Below, piece after piece: positions 31,671 to 43,253 of a stretch of DNA of 64,000 nucleotides. The DNA is taken from contig NC_053392.1 in assembly GCF_905171765.1 (NCBI RefSeq), positions 340,039,010 to 340,103,009 on the forward strand, given 5' to 3'. The notes below the pieces were generated by a model. That model saw nothing but the letters and a program-made list of their open reading frames with translations. It was not told the origin of the DNA and made no database searches. Made by a program: the position numbers and the translations under genes. Positions within the stretch are counted from its first letter, which is position 1; every line of letters begins with the position of its first letter. The DNA comes from Bufo bufo (Eukaryota; Chordata; Amphibia; Anura; Bufonidae).

Positions 31671-31962
31671 TACAGTATATTAACATAACAGCCCCTGTCA
31701 CCTTTTTCTGATGTAATGTTCACACAAAAAAGCTCCACAGCAACACTCCTGGTAGGACCTGTGATGACCTCATATCAATGTTACCAGTAATTGCTAGGTT
31801 ACTGGTCACATGGTGATGATGTCATTAAGGTCCTGAAGTGATCACAACTTTAACACAGTACGATCATGATGCCTGGACTCAGTGCCGGCAGGCAGGCACG
31901 GCAGCACCCCTGTGTAGCTGACAGCTTGACACCCGGGGCAGTGGCTAGCAAGGCTCAAGAGG
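31671..31962. other. Unique part of the hAT element
   Basis: Sequence between the minisatellite and the right terminal region. No transposase motif was seen. Confidence 0.5.
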
Positions 31963-32046
31963 CAGCTGCCTTGGGCCCCCCAGGAGCAACTGGGCCCGGG
32001 GCAGCTGCCCCTTTTGCCCCTTGGTAAAGACGGCCCTGCCCCTGAG

Positions 32047-33168
32047 CAGGTAACACAGATCATGTACATGTTTTATGCCTCCCTGTATACATCTAAATCT
32101 ACTGCCCTTGAGTCGGAGATAGAAAGTTTCCTGCATCCGCTAGGCCTTCCCACTCTCACAGTTGAGCAACAAGTCATATTGGATGCTCCTGTTTCCCTGC
32201 GGGAATTAGAAATGGCTGTAGGTGAGATGACTAATAACAAATCACCAGGGGGCGATGGTCTACCTGTTGAGGTTTATAAAGCTTTCTCATCTGTGCTATT
32301 ACCTCAGTTATTAGAGGTGCTGAAAGAAGCCCAACGATTAGACGAACTCCCAGCAACTATGAACGAAGCGATCATAGCGGTGATCCCAAAACCGGGAAAA
32401 GATGTCCTAGAAGCAGAGTCTTACCATCCTATTTCTCTATTGCAGGTTGATGTAAAAATTTTGGCAAAAGTTCTGGCCAATCGCCTGAACTCAGTAATCA
32501 CTTAATTGATACATACTGATCAGGCTGGATTTATGCCCAATATGTCGACAGCGGTAAATATTAGAAGATTATACCTTAATATTCAGGCAGGCCAGGTGCA
32601 CGCCTCGGATGCGGTGGTCGCATCTCTAGATGCGGCCAAAGCATTTGACAGTGTGGAATGGCTCTACTTAATATCGGTACTTAAGGCTATGGGGGTCGGG
32701 GCAGGATTCATACAATGGATTAGGCTACTGTATGCTTGTCCTACTGCCAGGATTCAGGTGAATGGGAAATTATCGGCCTCCTTTAGATTATATAGGGGGA
32801 CTAGGCAGGGATGTCCCTTATCGCCACTGCTGTTTGCAGTAGCGGTGGAACCGTTAGCTGCTGCCCTAAGAAAGGCAAGTGAGGTGAAAGGTATGGTGTA
32901 TGGCACACTGACTGAAAAGGTCGCTCTCTATGCCGACGATTTCTTACTATTTCTGGAGAGCTGGCGTTCATCCCTTCCTGCGGCTATGTCGATCATTAAC
33001 GATTTTGGGAAATTATCAGGCTTATCCATTAATTGGTCTAAGTCGGTGATTATGGCACTGTCTCCAAATCTAGAGATTCACTCCGGCCATACAGCAGGTT
33101 TGCAGGTGGTATCAACATTTAAATACTTAGGCATTCAAGTGTCAGCCTTAATATACTGCCACTCCTAG
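32047..33168 (+). pseudogene. L1-like ORF2 reverse transcriptase
   Basis: The frame contains the RT blocks in order: NKSPGGDGLPVEVYK, AVIPKPGKD, DQAGFMPNMST, SLDAAKAFDSVEW (first Asp), YRGTRQGCPLSPLLF, ALYADDFLLFL (YADD), and LGIQVS. An in-frame TAA at 32503-32505 interrupts it before LIHTDQAGF. A deletion with a frame change near 33150 separates it from the following frame, which resumes at NILPLLDKFRKKVQVW. It would prime copying of LINE RNA at the nicked target. It is damaged by one stop, one frameshift and the hAT insertion. Confidence 0.9.
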
Positions 33169-34577
33169 ATAAGTTTAGGAAAAAGGTTCAGGTGTGGTCT
33201 AAATTACCCTTGACTTTAATTGGTCGCACTAATCTTTTAAAAATGATCCTTATGCCGCAACTTTTGTATATCCTTCATAATGCACCGACTTGGATACCAC
33301 TTAAAATCTTCCACACTGTTAATGTGATATTCCGTGACCTTATTTGGAAGAAAGGGATTCAACGCATAAAGCTTGCTACTCTATGTAGATCCAAGACCCA
33401 GGGAGGGTTGGGTGTCCCAGATCCCTGGACGTATTACTTAGCGGCCCAATTACAACATATTAGAGGTTGGGGTGAAAATGACACTGTTAACACAGTAGGA
33501 AGGATTGTGCAACATCTTATTGGTGGTAGATGTATAATGGCAGCTCTGGAGGACGGTACTTTTAACAAAATGGGAGGACAATATAGCCTTCTGCGTGTTA
33601 TACATAAGGTATGGTGGAAAGCTAGGAATATAGCAGGAATTCGTGGATACACAAACTTTACCCCGATATGGCCGAATTATGCCTATAAGGAATTGGATAA
33701 GGTCCCGACTGCCAAGGCCTGGGAACGATATGGTCTTGACCGAATGTATAAGCTATACACAGAAAAGTCCCTTAAGAGTTTTGCAGTACTACAGCAGGAA
33801 TATGAGTTACCTAACTCTCTCTTTTACGTTTACCTACAAGTTAGACATGCTATTCAGGCGCAGGGGAAGCAGGAGGAAATAATTTCCGCTGGAAAGCATA
33901 TTATGCTAGATCTTACTTCTTTTAGAGGGACGACGAAAGGGGTAATTACACTTCACTATCTGAGCCTCATGGAAGCGATCCACAAATCTCAACCGTTAAA
34001 ATTGTATGACAAATGGAAGCAAGATATTCCCGGTTTGTCAGTAGAGCAGTGGGAAGATGTAGTAGAAAGTTTTCCAAATGTGGCAGTAAGTGAGGCTCAT
34101 AGAGTCTCTCAACTCTTTCTATTACATAGGGTGTACAGGACACCGGCTTTGCTGTTTAGAATGGGGTATCGGTCAGATGATACCTGTCCACGATGTGGAG
34201 CTCATAATGCGGACCTGGTTCACATGATGTGGAATTGCCCGAGACTTCGGCGCTACTGGATGGATGTTCGGGAATTAATCAACACTGTATATCACGTACA
34301 GATTGATTTATCTCCTTTGGTATATATATTAGGTCATATGGGAAATATCCCCGTCACTAGTGAATTGAGGCTGGCTATCCTGAGAATATTATACCAAGCC
34401 AGAAAGTTGATAGCTTTCCATTGGATTGCTCCTGATCCTCCACTCTTGTCGCAACTGATAAGCAAACTACATATACTAGTCAAACTAGAAAGCTATGTGT
34501 ATCAGAAAAGAGGGAACAATAAAAAATTTAATAAAATATGGTCTTTGTGGATAGATCATTATGATGTTTTAGTCTAA
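33152..34577 (+). pseudogene. L1-like ORF2 thumb and C-terminal region
   Basis: From the shifted start NILPLLDKFRKKVQVW the frame is open for about 475 codons to 34577 (first ATG 33192). Key segments: MPQLLYILHNAPTWIPL, RIKLATL, GGLGVPDPW, and a C-terminal knuckle CPRCGAHNADLVHMMWNCP (C-x2-C-x7-H-x4-C). It aligns over its length with 18709-20037, so both copies are one family. The function of this region in L1 is nucleic-acid binding during reverse transcription. Confidence 0.88.
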
Positions 34578-34934
34578 TATCCTAAATGTAACGGGAGAGT
34601 AGATTTTTGAAAATTGAGAACTTTAGAATGATGTCATTCTGCACAGTGTTACTATGGTAAGCTGTAGTGAATGTATGTGAGGGTACTGGATGATGTGATG
34701 ATGGGATATGGGGAGCCCAGTGAAGGACTTACTTCTGCTTTCATGGAGGTTTCGTGATCAATAAGAAGACGTGAAAGATGGACCTTTGAACTCTAATTTA
34801 TAATGTTTATTATAATGGCTGCAAGATTGGGCTGGGGAGGGTGGGGAAGGGGGGGATTGCGGGAGGGTCGGGGAGGGTTTTTTCCTATTGTATTGTATTG
34901 TTTACTATAAAATGCTATAAAATCAATATTTGAT
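34578..34934 (+). other. LINE 3' UTR
   Basis: Contains a G-rich stretch at 34825-34880, as the other LINE copy does after its stop codon, then TATTGTATTGTATTGTTTAC and the 3' joint. Confidence 0.75.
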
Positions 34935-34951
34935 TTAAATTGCCATGTTGG

Positions 34952-35024
34952 CACTTTACCATAAATGTGTGGGTTTTGGGTTACAGTTTGGGCACTCAGG
35001 CTGTAAAAAGGTTCACCATCACTG
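34952..35024 (-). mobile_element. End of a CAGTGATGG hAT-like element
   Basis: Minus strand starts CAGTGATGGTGAACC and runs GCCTGAGTGCCCAAAC, a widespread vertebrate hAT-type terminus. The LINE interrupted it 73 bp from this end. Confidence 0.6.
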
Positions 35025-35249
35025 TGATAGGCCCTCAAACGCTTTTATCGACAATGCCCATAGTGCTCATAAGGTTAGGCTAGCATCAGGACAATCTGTG
35101 CAGGCCCAACCCTGACTCTGCCTCCTCCCTCTTGCCCTGCTGAGTAGGAGGTCACAGCAGAACTGCAAGAATGAGCAGGTGGCACTAGAAGAATGTCCTC
35201 CTCCTGTTGACCTTACCAAGCATTGGGTCACAAGGCACAGGCCATGCTG
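35025..35249. other. No gene recognised
   Basis: No coding or repeat signal seen. Confidence 0.35.
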
Positions 35250-35690
35250 AGGTAACATCTACTACATTATGTGCACTGAGAGAGTTATTACTGTGTTATC
35301 TGTGGTGTTACATAGGACTGCAGGTGATATCTGCTACATTATCTGTACTCAGAGAGTTATCACTGTTTCATCTGTGGTGTTACATAAGACTGCAGGTGAT
35401 ATCTACTACATGATTTGTACTCAGAGTTATCACTATGTTGTCTTTGGTGTTACATAGGACTGCAGGTGATATCTGCTACATTATCTGTACTCAGAGTTAT
35501 CACTATGTTGTCTTTGGTGTTACATAGGACTGCAGGTGACATATGCTATATTATCTGTACTCAGAGAGTTATCTCTGTGTGATCTGTGTTGTTACATAAG
35601 ACTGCAGGTAACATCTACTACATGATCTGTACTCAGAGTTATCACTTTACTGCATGTGGTGTTACATAGGACTGCAGGTAAGACTTTTAT
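35250..35690. repeat. ~70-bp tandem repeat, about six units
   Basis: Units share GTTACATAGGACTGCAGGTG, ATATCTGCTACATTATCTG, and TACTCAGAGAGTTATCAC. Unit lengths vary from about 64 to 76 bp. Short frames across it are not convincing. Confidence 0.9.
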
Positions 35691-36002
35691 GGCACATCCA
35701 CAGGAGTCTGATAGCTGCAGGACAGATCCCACCGCAGGTCTGGTTCTTCCAAAGAGATAATTGGAGAAAGTCATGCAGGTGGAGCCACATCTCCATACAC
35801 TGCCGTAGGCAAATGAAGTCACAGATGGGAATACACCTTTAAATGATGATCACACAGGATTGCAGGTTTTCCCCGTGGTTGCTTTATGAGAATGCACTCT
35901 TATTAACAGATTGCCCACCTTTCACAATGTATTGCCCAGCAGCTACAGAGCCTTGGATGGAACATTGGACACCAGTGCACCCAGTGATTGACTTGCAATA
36001 GG
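35691..36002. other. No gene recognised
   Basis: No coding or repeat signal seen. Confidence 0.35.
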
Positions 36003-36302
36003 CTACATGCACATGAACGTTGTTTGTTTCCGTGTCCGTTCCATATTTTTTTTTGCGGATAGGATGCGGACCTAGTAATTTCAATGGGTCCGCAAAAAAT
36101 GCAGACAGCACACCGTGTGCTGTCTGCATCAGTATGTCCGTTCCGTAGCCCCGCAAAAGAAACTGAACATGCCCTATTCTTGTCAGTTTTAGGCATTGTT
36201 ACAATGGATCCGCAAAAAAAAACAACGGATGGCATCCGTTTTTTGGGCGGATCCGCAATTTGCGGACTGCAAAATACATACGGTCGTGTGCATGTAGCAA
36301 TA
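36003..36302. mobile_element. Foldback MITE (CCGCAAAA family)
   Basis: Ends GGCTACATGCACATGAACG and ACGGTCGTGTGCATGTAGC are inverted. Inner CAGACAGCAC/GTGCTGTCTG form a hairpin at 36106-36130. Relatives: 26495-26715, 55389-55490 and 59900-60050. Confidence 0.8.
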
Positions 36303-37011
36303 GTCACATGTCTGTGTTAAATACCAGCAGTAAAGGCCAGGATACAGAGATCATTGGATGATCCAGAGAGCGGCAGCACTGGAGCTGTAGGTGATTGGTA
36401 AGAGAAGTATTCATTTATAGCATTCTAGAAATATAGCAAAAAAATAATTCAGGAGGCCGGACACCGCATTTTATAATAGTAAAATGGTTCATAATAATAC
36501 ATAACATTTGCCTTTTCTATATATTTTGTATTTTCGAGACCTCCTTGTATGTTACATTCTACAATATTGAAGATTTAGAGGAAGTGGTGAGTTTTATCAA
36601 AGCTGTAAAACCAACCAAGTAGAGCTTTAGCTGCTGACACCTCACCTTGCATGCTTGGCACATGCTTGAAAGTGTATGCTCAGTTTTTGGGTTAGGCACC
36701 TATCAGAGAGTTGACTAATCTCAACCAGCTTTCAAGCTATGCATGAGAACACTAACCACATTTAACACATTTGTCGACTATACCTGACCTGAATTCTTTA
36801 AGTTTCATTAGTTATGAAATTTGTCTTGCTGGCCTTATGAAATAAATCATTCTAAAGAGTGAAAGATAAAGCCTGGCTGACCACTTCCTTTTTTAGGTAA
36901 TATTCAAAATCTTTGAAAAAGAATCTCTATTTTGCTATAAATATTACATACATGCTATAATACTGCAACCCTAATGTGGCAACGCCTGCATTTGAATGTT
37001 GAGCAGTTTCT
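36303..37011. other. No gene recognised
   Basis: AT-rich sequence without coding frame or recognisable repeat end. Confidence 0.4.
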
Positions 37012-37019
37012 GTCTTGCA

Positions 37020-37273
37020 CAGGGGGCCGAAAATAAAATATAAGGGGGTATTAACAACTGAAATACTGTATATATGGCATATTAAACATACAGTATATAC
37101 CATTAATGTCTAGTTACACCTCCAGGATTCCCATCTAACGGGAGAATACATGAAAAATACAAGTGAGCAACCAGAAGACATAAACATACATGTCTATTAC
37201 CAGATGATTGGGGGCCGCACAGAATGGTATCATGGGCCACATGTGGCTCCCAAGCCTCAGGTTTGCACCCCTG
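37020..37273. mobile_element. Short hAT-type MITE
   Basis: Ends CAGGGGGCCGAAA and TTTGCACCCCTG. Flanks GTCTTGCA (37012-37019) and GTCTAGCA (37274-37281) match at 7 of 8 positions, consistent with an aged 8-bp duplication. Confidence 0.7.
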
Positions 37274-37387
37274 GTCTAGCACAACCCCTGAAGAAAAAGT
37301 GTGTAATTACATGTAGCCTTTTTATATCACTGTTGAAAACTATTAAAATATTAATTTAGACTGTATATTCAAATCAAACACTCTTTC

Positions 37388-38565
37388 TGTCACGGTCTCT
37401 CCCGTGACAGGGGTCAGAAGATCTAAGAGACTGGCTGCACGTGATGCGATCTGACAGCCTCTTTGGTTTCACTTGTTTCTGTGTTGTTGCTGGGTATGAC
37501 CACACCTCTTGTCTCAGGTGTAGCTTAAGTGGTCATTCCAACTACTCTATTTAATCTGGCCTCACCCATCATGCTATGTGGTTGATAGCTCCTTTGACCT
37601 CTCAGTTCTCCTCTGAGTTCCTGCTCGTCCACGTACTTAAGATTTAAAGGGTTTCTGTCATCAGAAAAATCGTTATGTAGCTGGCTGACATTAGCGATGT
37701 GCTAATGTCAGCAGAACATAACTGTATGACTTATATCTCCCTGCCGCCGTTCGCGCTAAATAATGACTTTTATAATATGCAAATGAGCCTCTAGGTGCTA
37801 GTGGGGGGTTGCTGCAGCACCTAGAGGCTCCGTCCTCTCACCCTTTGGCACACCCTTGTAAAGGTGATTGACATCCTCGGTCGCCTCCGTGCCCCGCAAA
37901 TCCCGCGCCTGCACCGTCCATTTTAGTATTAGGCACAGGCGCAGGGAGTGGTTGGCAGCGGGCGAGTGTTCTTCACTCACTGCGCCTGCGCCTAATACTA
38001 AAATGGACGGCGCAGGCGCGGGATTTGCGGGGCACGGAGGCGACCGAGGATGTCAATCACCTTTACAAGGGCGTACCAAAGGGTGAGAGGACGGAGCCTC
38101 TAGGTGCTGCAGCAACTCCCCACTAGCACCTAGAGGCTCATTTGCATATTGTAAAAGTCATTATTTAGCACGAACAGCGGCAGGCAGATATAAGTCATAC
38201 AGTTATGTCAGCCAGCTACATAACGATTTGTCTGATGACAGAAACCCTTTAAGTGTCTTCCCTTATTTCTTGTTTGTTGTATTCCCCTATTTTTTGGAGT
38301 TAGGCCTGAGGGAGTCTCCTGTTCCTTCAGCTAGGAAGGAACAGGACTTCTTTGTCCTGATACTATTTCCAAGGCACTTTAGGGTCAGATAGGGCTCTAG
38401 GTTCGTGCATATGAACATTCCTACCATTGTGGTCTGTAGTCAAGGCTCGGTTTAGGGATTCACTAGGTGGCGACCTTTTCCCTTTCCCTAGTTTCAAGGC
38501 CTAGTACCTTTTCCCCTCCCTCTTGTGTTCGGTGTGGAGTTTACTACCCACACCGCGCGATGACA
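37388..38565. mobile_element. Solo gypsy LTR with MITE insertion
   Basis: TGTCACGGTCTCTC to GCGCGATGACA; flanks CTTTC (37383-37387) and CTTAC (38566-38570) match at 4 of 5. Read in reverse it aligns with the solo LTR at 27101-27695. A T2-type MITE (37648-38248) splits it. About 570 bp without that insert. Confidence 0.8.
37648..38248. mobile_element. T2-type foldback MITE with GC-rich arms
   Basis: TTAA at 37644-37647 and 38249-38252; ends AGGGTTTCTGTCATCAGA and TCTGATGACAGAAACCCT. Arms of nearly 300 bp pair almost completely (CCTAGAGGCTC, GCCCCGCAAATCCCGCGCC). Half of a similar element is at 62760-63160. Confidence 0.92.
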
Positions 38566-38636
38566 CTTACATATTTTCAAAATTCTCACTAGGGATGTAT
38601 GAAGCGAGCTTCAAATGCTACATCTGAAGGGTAAGG

Positions 38637-39110
38637 ATACTTTCACACTTGCGGCAGAGTGATCCGGCAAGAAGTTCCGTCGCCGGAACTGCCTGCCGGA
38701 TCCGGCAATCTGCATGCAAACGGACAGTATTTGTAGATGGATCCGGATGTGGATCCGTCTCACAAATGCATTGCAAGAACGGATCCATCTGTCCGTTTGT
38801 CATACGGACAAACGGATCCGTTTCTATTTTTTTTCCCACATTTTTAAATGTCTGCGCATGCGCAGACCGGAAGGACAGATCGGGCATTGCGGTATTTTTA
38901 ATGGAAAAAAATGGCGGATCCGGCATGCTGCGGTATTATCTCCGTCCTGAACAGTCAAAACGACTGAACTGAAGACATTCTGATGCATCCTGAACGGATT
39001 TCTCTCTATTCAGAATGCATGGGGATAAAACTGATCAGTTATTTTCCAGTATAGAGCCCCTAGGACGGAACTCTATGCCGGAAAAGAAAAACACTAGTGT
39101 GAAAGTACCC
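38637..39110. mobile_element. Foldback MITE (GGATCCGG family), full
   Basis: Ends GGATACTTTCACACTTGCGG and ACACTAGTGTGAAAGTACCC. Interior rich in GGATCCG and AACGGA words. A partial relative is inserted at 59117-59390. It abuts the next element's TTAA at 39111. Confidence 0.8.
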
Positions 39111-39114
39111 TTAA

Positions 39115-39846
39115 AGTATAACTGTAATTTTTTTTTTTTTTGGAGTATTGGATTGTGGTGATTAATATCTCCTTGGTGGCCCTATTTCAACTTTTCACTG
39201 TGTATTCAATTACCCCTTAATTCCACATTTTTGTTCCCTGTACTGCCTACTTTTACCTGTGCTTAAAATAGGGATGCTAGGCATGGTCCGTCTATATCTG
39301 TTGAATGAAGGACGGAGGGACGCAGAAGCAGGCTGCGTGCAAGGTCAGATTACTGACAGCCAGGGACTGTAAGCAAATGATTAAAGGCAGGTCCTCCCCA
39401 GCAGCTGATAACAATGCCTGGGCTGTGTGCACTTCTCCCTGTCCCTGCGCTTGGCAGACGCTCCCTCACTCAGCAGAGCTGGAGAATGCAGAGTTGAAGC
39501 AGCGCAGACCAGGGAAGGAAGATCTGCCATCTGCTCAGTGTATAAATGAAAGCAACCTGTGGTAAGAGGACCCCTTTGTGCTGCAGGAGATTAACCCTTT
39601 AGGGGGAGGGCTCTGGTTACTGACACTTTTGGGGGGCTATTGTTACTGGCTAGTGAGGGCAGGCGGGATTAGCCTCAGGGTGAGGGCAGTGGCGGCCATC
39701 TTAACTGAATAGTGAAATTGCAGTTTTATGCAGACTGGTTGCTAAGGGCTGAAGTCAGTCTAATAGTAACTGATTCTGGAATATCATGTTATTAGTAACT
39801 ACATATATGAAAATTGAAATTAGGGTCTAAGTGTGACAGTTATCCT
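39115..39846. mobile_element. TTAA-flanked MITE
   Basis: TTAA at 39111-39114 and 39847-39850; ends AGTATAACTGTAATTT and GTGTGACAGTTATCCT. Interior mostly unique; the frame at 39305-39565 inside it has no family motif. Confidence 0.75.
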
Positions 39847-39850
39847 TTAA

Positions 39851-40254
39851 TAAATTCCTACCAGCTCTCAGTTGGAGTTCCTGAGAGCATATGTAAAGCT
39901 TTGACAACTGTTCACATGGTGGTTGCCATTGCTGCTGCGGTGCTGTGCTGGTGGATTGGTGTTGTATGGCTGCTGTGCCTTCTGGCACAGTGCTGTGGCA
40001 TCAGTGGTTGCCATGAGGTGTCAAATTAGAGTATGTTCCCACTCGAGGAGGCAGCCTTGTCGTGGTGAGCGGGCTCATGCTTTTTGATTAAAATGTATAG
40101 TAATGCCTCATGTAAGCATGCAACATATGGGCCTGTATACTATTTATGTTAATTATGCTGAGAAGCAGTTATAGATAGCATAGCATGTGGTTGTGTGATC
40201 CAGGTTCTCTTTCTTTTTTTCGTATACATCTGAAGTCACTTTGCTAAAAATTCG
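39851..40254. other. No gene recognised
   Basis: A 71-codon frame near 39814-40029 is hydrophobic in its middle but has no support. No repeats seen. Confidence 0.35.
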
Positions 40255-40648
40255 CTTTGATGCTGTACGGAGATCCGTCTCTGTGCAGCATTAAAATGTA
40301 CGGGCCCTGATGAGCCGAAGTCAGTTATTGACTGATACTTGGTTGAATAACTTTGGTAGTTGATTTTTAAAGTGGAAAACCACTTTAAAACTTGGAACTG
40401 AAATCGGCTTCAATTCCGACTGGTACCTCGGAGCCTAAGCAGAGTTTGGTTCCAACTTTTAAAGTAGTTTTCCACTACCAAAGTTATTCAACGAAGTCTT
40501 GCGTGACTTTGTGAATAACTGACTTCGGCTCACTGGAGCCCATACATTTAAATGCTGTACGGAGATGGATCTCCATACAGCATTAAAACGATGTTTTTTT
40601 AGCAAAGCGACTTTGGATGTAGCATCCGAAGCTCGCTTTGCTCATCCC
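40255..40648. mobile_element. Foldback MITE (TTGGCTC family), second copy
   Basis: GATGCTGTACGGAGATCC (40259) pairs with GGATCTCCATACAGCAT (40568). The centre near 40430 reads GACTGGTACCTC. It ends AAGCTCGCTTTGCTCATCCC, and 38590-38630 carries a stray copy of that end. Related to 25050-25365. Confidence 0.8.
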
Positions 40649-41096
40649 TAATTCTAACCTCTTTCAACAGCTTCTATCGTGCTAGAATTTTCTGCATAAG
40701 TTGTTGTGTGGGTGTACTTGAATAGTAACAGTGTTTCTGACTGCACTGTCATCTGTATGGTACAGTTTTTCAGCAGTTTTCCCGCTCTGCAGGCTCCATT
40801 CCTAATTATCAGTTTATCCTGAGTTCCAGCTTCTGGGGTGTTGCTTCCTGTCTCTCAGTGCACAGGCATGTGTATAGACCAGTTTAATCTCTCCCCCGCT
40901 TGGTATAATATGGGGGACTCTCATGACTTAGTTGCTGTTGTTTTTCAGTTTCTGAACAGCTAGTGACAGTGTAGTAGCTAGTAATGGTGGAATAGGTCCT
41001 GATATGTGGACAAAGAGGCATTTTTTGCGAGAATGATCATCTGAATATTAGCTTATCACAGGGTATCTAATGAAGTTTGGAGTCTTCCAGAGTCAG
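40649..41096. other. No gene recognised
   Basis: No coding or repeat signal seen. Confidence 0.35.
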
Positions 41097-41566
41097 AGGG
41101 CCAGATTTATCATTCCTCTGACAGCTCACTCCACTTTAACACATGGCTAAAGTCAGTTTTAGCCAAGTCAGATTTATGATCGGCCCTTTAAGACTGTAAT
41201 AAATGTGGTTTGACGGTAGCAGTTTATCCGTCAGTAAGCAGCTTTACAAAAGTCGCACGTTTTTATGAAAAAGTCGCACGTTTTTATGAAAAAGTCTCAT
41301 GTTCTATTAAAAAGTTTCATAAGATAAGCATGGTCCTCACTGGAGTGAAATTGCGACTTTTTTGCGACTTTTTAAATAGTCGCAATAGTAAATCTGTCTA
41401 GAGATTAATTTACATAAGAAAACACGCCCACTTTCAGAAAACTGGCGAGCAAAGTGCAGAGCAGAAAAAAGTCGCAAATTTTTGTGCGCAGTTTTAGCGT
41501 TTGGGACTTTTTTTGGGACTTTTTCACTCCATTATTCTGACCTGAGCTAATGATAAATCTGGCCCA
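41097..41566. mobile_element. MITE with GGGCCAGATTTATCA ends
   Basis: Left GGGCCAGATTTATCATTC and right TAATGATAAATCTGGCCC are inverted. The interior has repeated AAAAAGTCGCACGTTTTTAT and GCGACTTTTT words. Confidence 0.85.
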
Positions 41567-41669
41567 GAGACTCTTCTTTTAGACACTCTTCCCTCTGGCT
41601 TTTAATAAAGGTCCTGAAAAATAAACTATTGTCTATTAATCTTTAACTTGTTATCTCACTTCAGCAAAT

Positions 41670-42085
41670 GGCATTTATCATGTAGAGAAAGCTATTACAA
41701 AGCACTTACTAATGTATTGTGATTGTCCATATTGCCTCCTCTGCTGGCTTGATCCATTTTTTCATCACATTATACGCTGCTTGTTTCCAGGGGTTGTGGT
41801 CACTGCTGCAGCGCAGATACGAGTTGGTTGGGACAGAAGCTGCTGCACATGCGTGCCTATGTGTGCTTCCATGGTTCCAGCCACCAGAGAGGCCAGCACT
41901 TTTTCCCATAGTGTACAGGCACAACCACCGCTGCTGGATTGCAGGGTGGTCTTAACCATGGAAACGAGCAGTGTATAATGTGATGGAAAACTGAATCCAG
42001 CCAGCAAAGGAGGCAATATGGATAATAACACATTAGTAAGTGCCTTGTAATAAATTTCTCTACATGATAAATGCCATTTACTGAA
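41670..42085. repeat. Foldback repeat
   Basis: GGCATTTATCATGTAGAGAA (41670) is mirrored by TTCTCTACATGATAAATGCC (42054). Arms continue with ACTTACTAATGT/ACATTAGTAAGT, and the centre lies near 41870. No clear target duplication. Confidence 0.85.
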
Positions 42086-42655
42086 GTGAGACAACCTCCG
42101 TCACTGGAATCAGAAAGCTCTTTCTTTCAAATTTATATTGAATTGAGTTTGCCACTACTTGCTACTCCTATTGATCATCGAGGGTGCATGGTGTCGGACC
42201 ACTGCCAATCAGCTAATGATGGCCTATCTGGGGATAGTCTACCATTTAATAAAAGGTGGACAACCGCTTTTAAAGGAAAACTTCTGAAAGGGATATTTTT
42301 TGTAATCTCAATCACCCACATTTACAAATGCGCATGTAGATTCTGGCGTAAATTTGGCACATCTAAGTTTATAGAAATTATCTGTGCCTAGCCTGACAAG
42401 GTGGCATGACTAACAGAAAAAGGGGTGTGAATTGAAAGAGGCATGTTCTAATATGTGACATTCAACACAATTCTGGTGTAACATTTTTGTCTCAACTAAG
42501 CAAACAAATAGTTGGTATAAAGTTAGACAAACGTGTCTTTCCTTGCACCATATTTATCATTCAGCCTGAGCATCTAGACATTCTGTCTAAGTTTACACCA
42601 TCTAGTAAATCTGCCCCAATATACATAGAAATTTTATTGAACATTTTTTATTTAT
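42086..42655. other. No gene; fragment of a MITE end
   Basis: AGTAAATCTGCCCCA near 42605-42620 looks like the end of a small MITE (TGGGGCAGATTTACT on the other strand). Nothing else is recognisable. Confidence 0.35.
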
Positions 42656-42659
42656 TTAA

Positions 42660-43249
42660 CCCTTTCGCTACCAGCACCATACATGTACGGCGCTGGAGAG
42701 ATAGGCAAACATGGCGTCCGCTCGCACATGCGACAATAATGCCAATTGCGGTAATTAAAGCCTTTAGATGCTGTGATCAAATGAGATCACAGCATCTAAA
42801 GGGTCAAAAACCAATGAGGATGCTGGTAATTGGTTTCAATGAGCTCAGCCTCGCTGAAGAGGCTGAGAGCATTGATGGTGTAATTCTTATTTTGCCCACC
42901 AGATGGCAGACCAGCATAAGAAATGGGGTATCTTTGTAATCATACTGACCCAGAGAATGAAGGGCATGGGTCAGTTTTGCCACAAACAGAACGCCGTTGG
43001 AACAAAACCCGCAAAACGGTGGAGGAATTGCGTTTGTTTTCCAATTCCACCCTATTTGGAATTTTATTTACCACTTACCACTACATTGTATGCCATAATT
43101 AATGGTGGCATTAAAAAGTTCAACTTGTCCCACCAAAAATATGCCCTCATACAGCAATGTGAACGGAAAAAAAAAAAAGTTATGGCTCAAGGAAGATAGG
43201 GAAGAAAAATGAAAACGCAAAAACAAAGAAACATCCGGTATCCTAAGGG
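42660..43249. mobile_element. TTAA-flanked element with CCCTT ends, piggyBac-like
   Basis: TTAA at 42656-42659 and 43250-43253; ends CCCTTTCGCTACC and GGTATCCTAAGGG are imperfectly inverted. CCCT ends at TTAA sites suit a piggyBac-type MITE. No transposase. GATGCTGTGATCAAATGAG and its reverse complement form an inner hairpin near 42780. Confidence 0.65.
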
Positions 43250-43253
43250 TTAA

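Larger units (their letters stand above)
29963..32038. mobile_element. CAGGG-ended hAT element with minisatellite interior
   Basis: Ends CAGGGCCGTCTTTA (29963) and TAAAGACGGCCCTG (32038) with exact 8-bp duplications CCCCTGAG at 29955-29962 and 32039-32046. CAGGG ends and an 8-bp duplication are typical of hAT. Most of the 2.08 kb is a CAGTATACAG minisatellite. No transposase is encoded. Confidence 0.92.
29816..34934 (+). mobile_element. 5'-truncated L1-like LINE carrying a hAT insertion
   Basis: The 17-bp duplication TTAAATTGCCATGTTGG lies at 29799-29815 and 34935-34951. Without the hAT element (29963-32038 and one CCCCTGAG) the LINE is about 3.0 kb and holds the RT and C-terminal part of ORF2. 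The tail is AT-rich (ATAAAATCAATATT) without a long poly(A). Confidence 0.92.

Noticed and set aside
30519..31701. Several long Cys/Gly/Tyr-rich reading frames
   Set aside because: All frames of one strand are open because a short stop-free unit is repeated; they overlap completely and begin at arbitrary positions.
39305..39565. 86-codon frame considered as a host exon
   Set aside because: It lies within a TTAA-flanked MITE, shows no domain, and has no convincing splice context.
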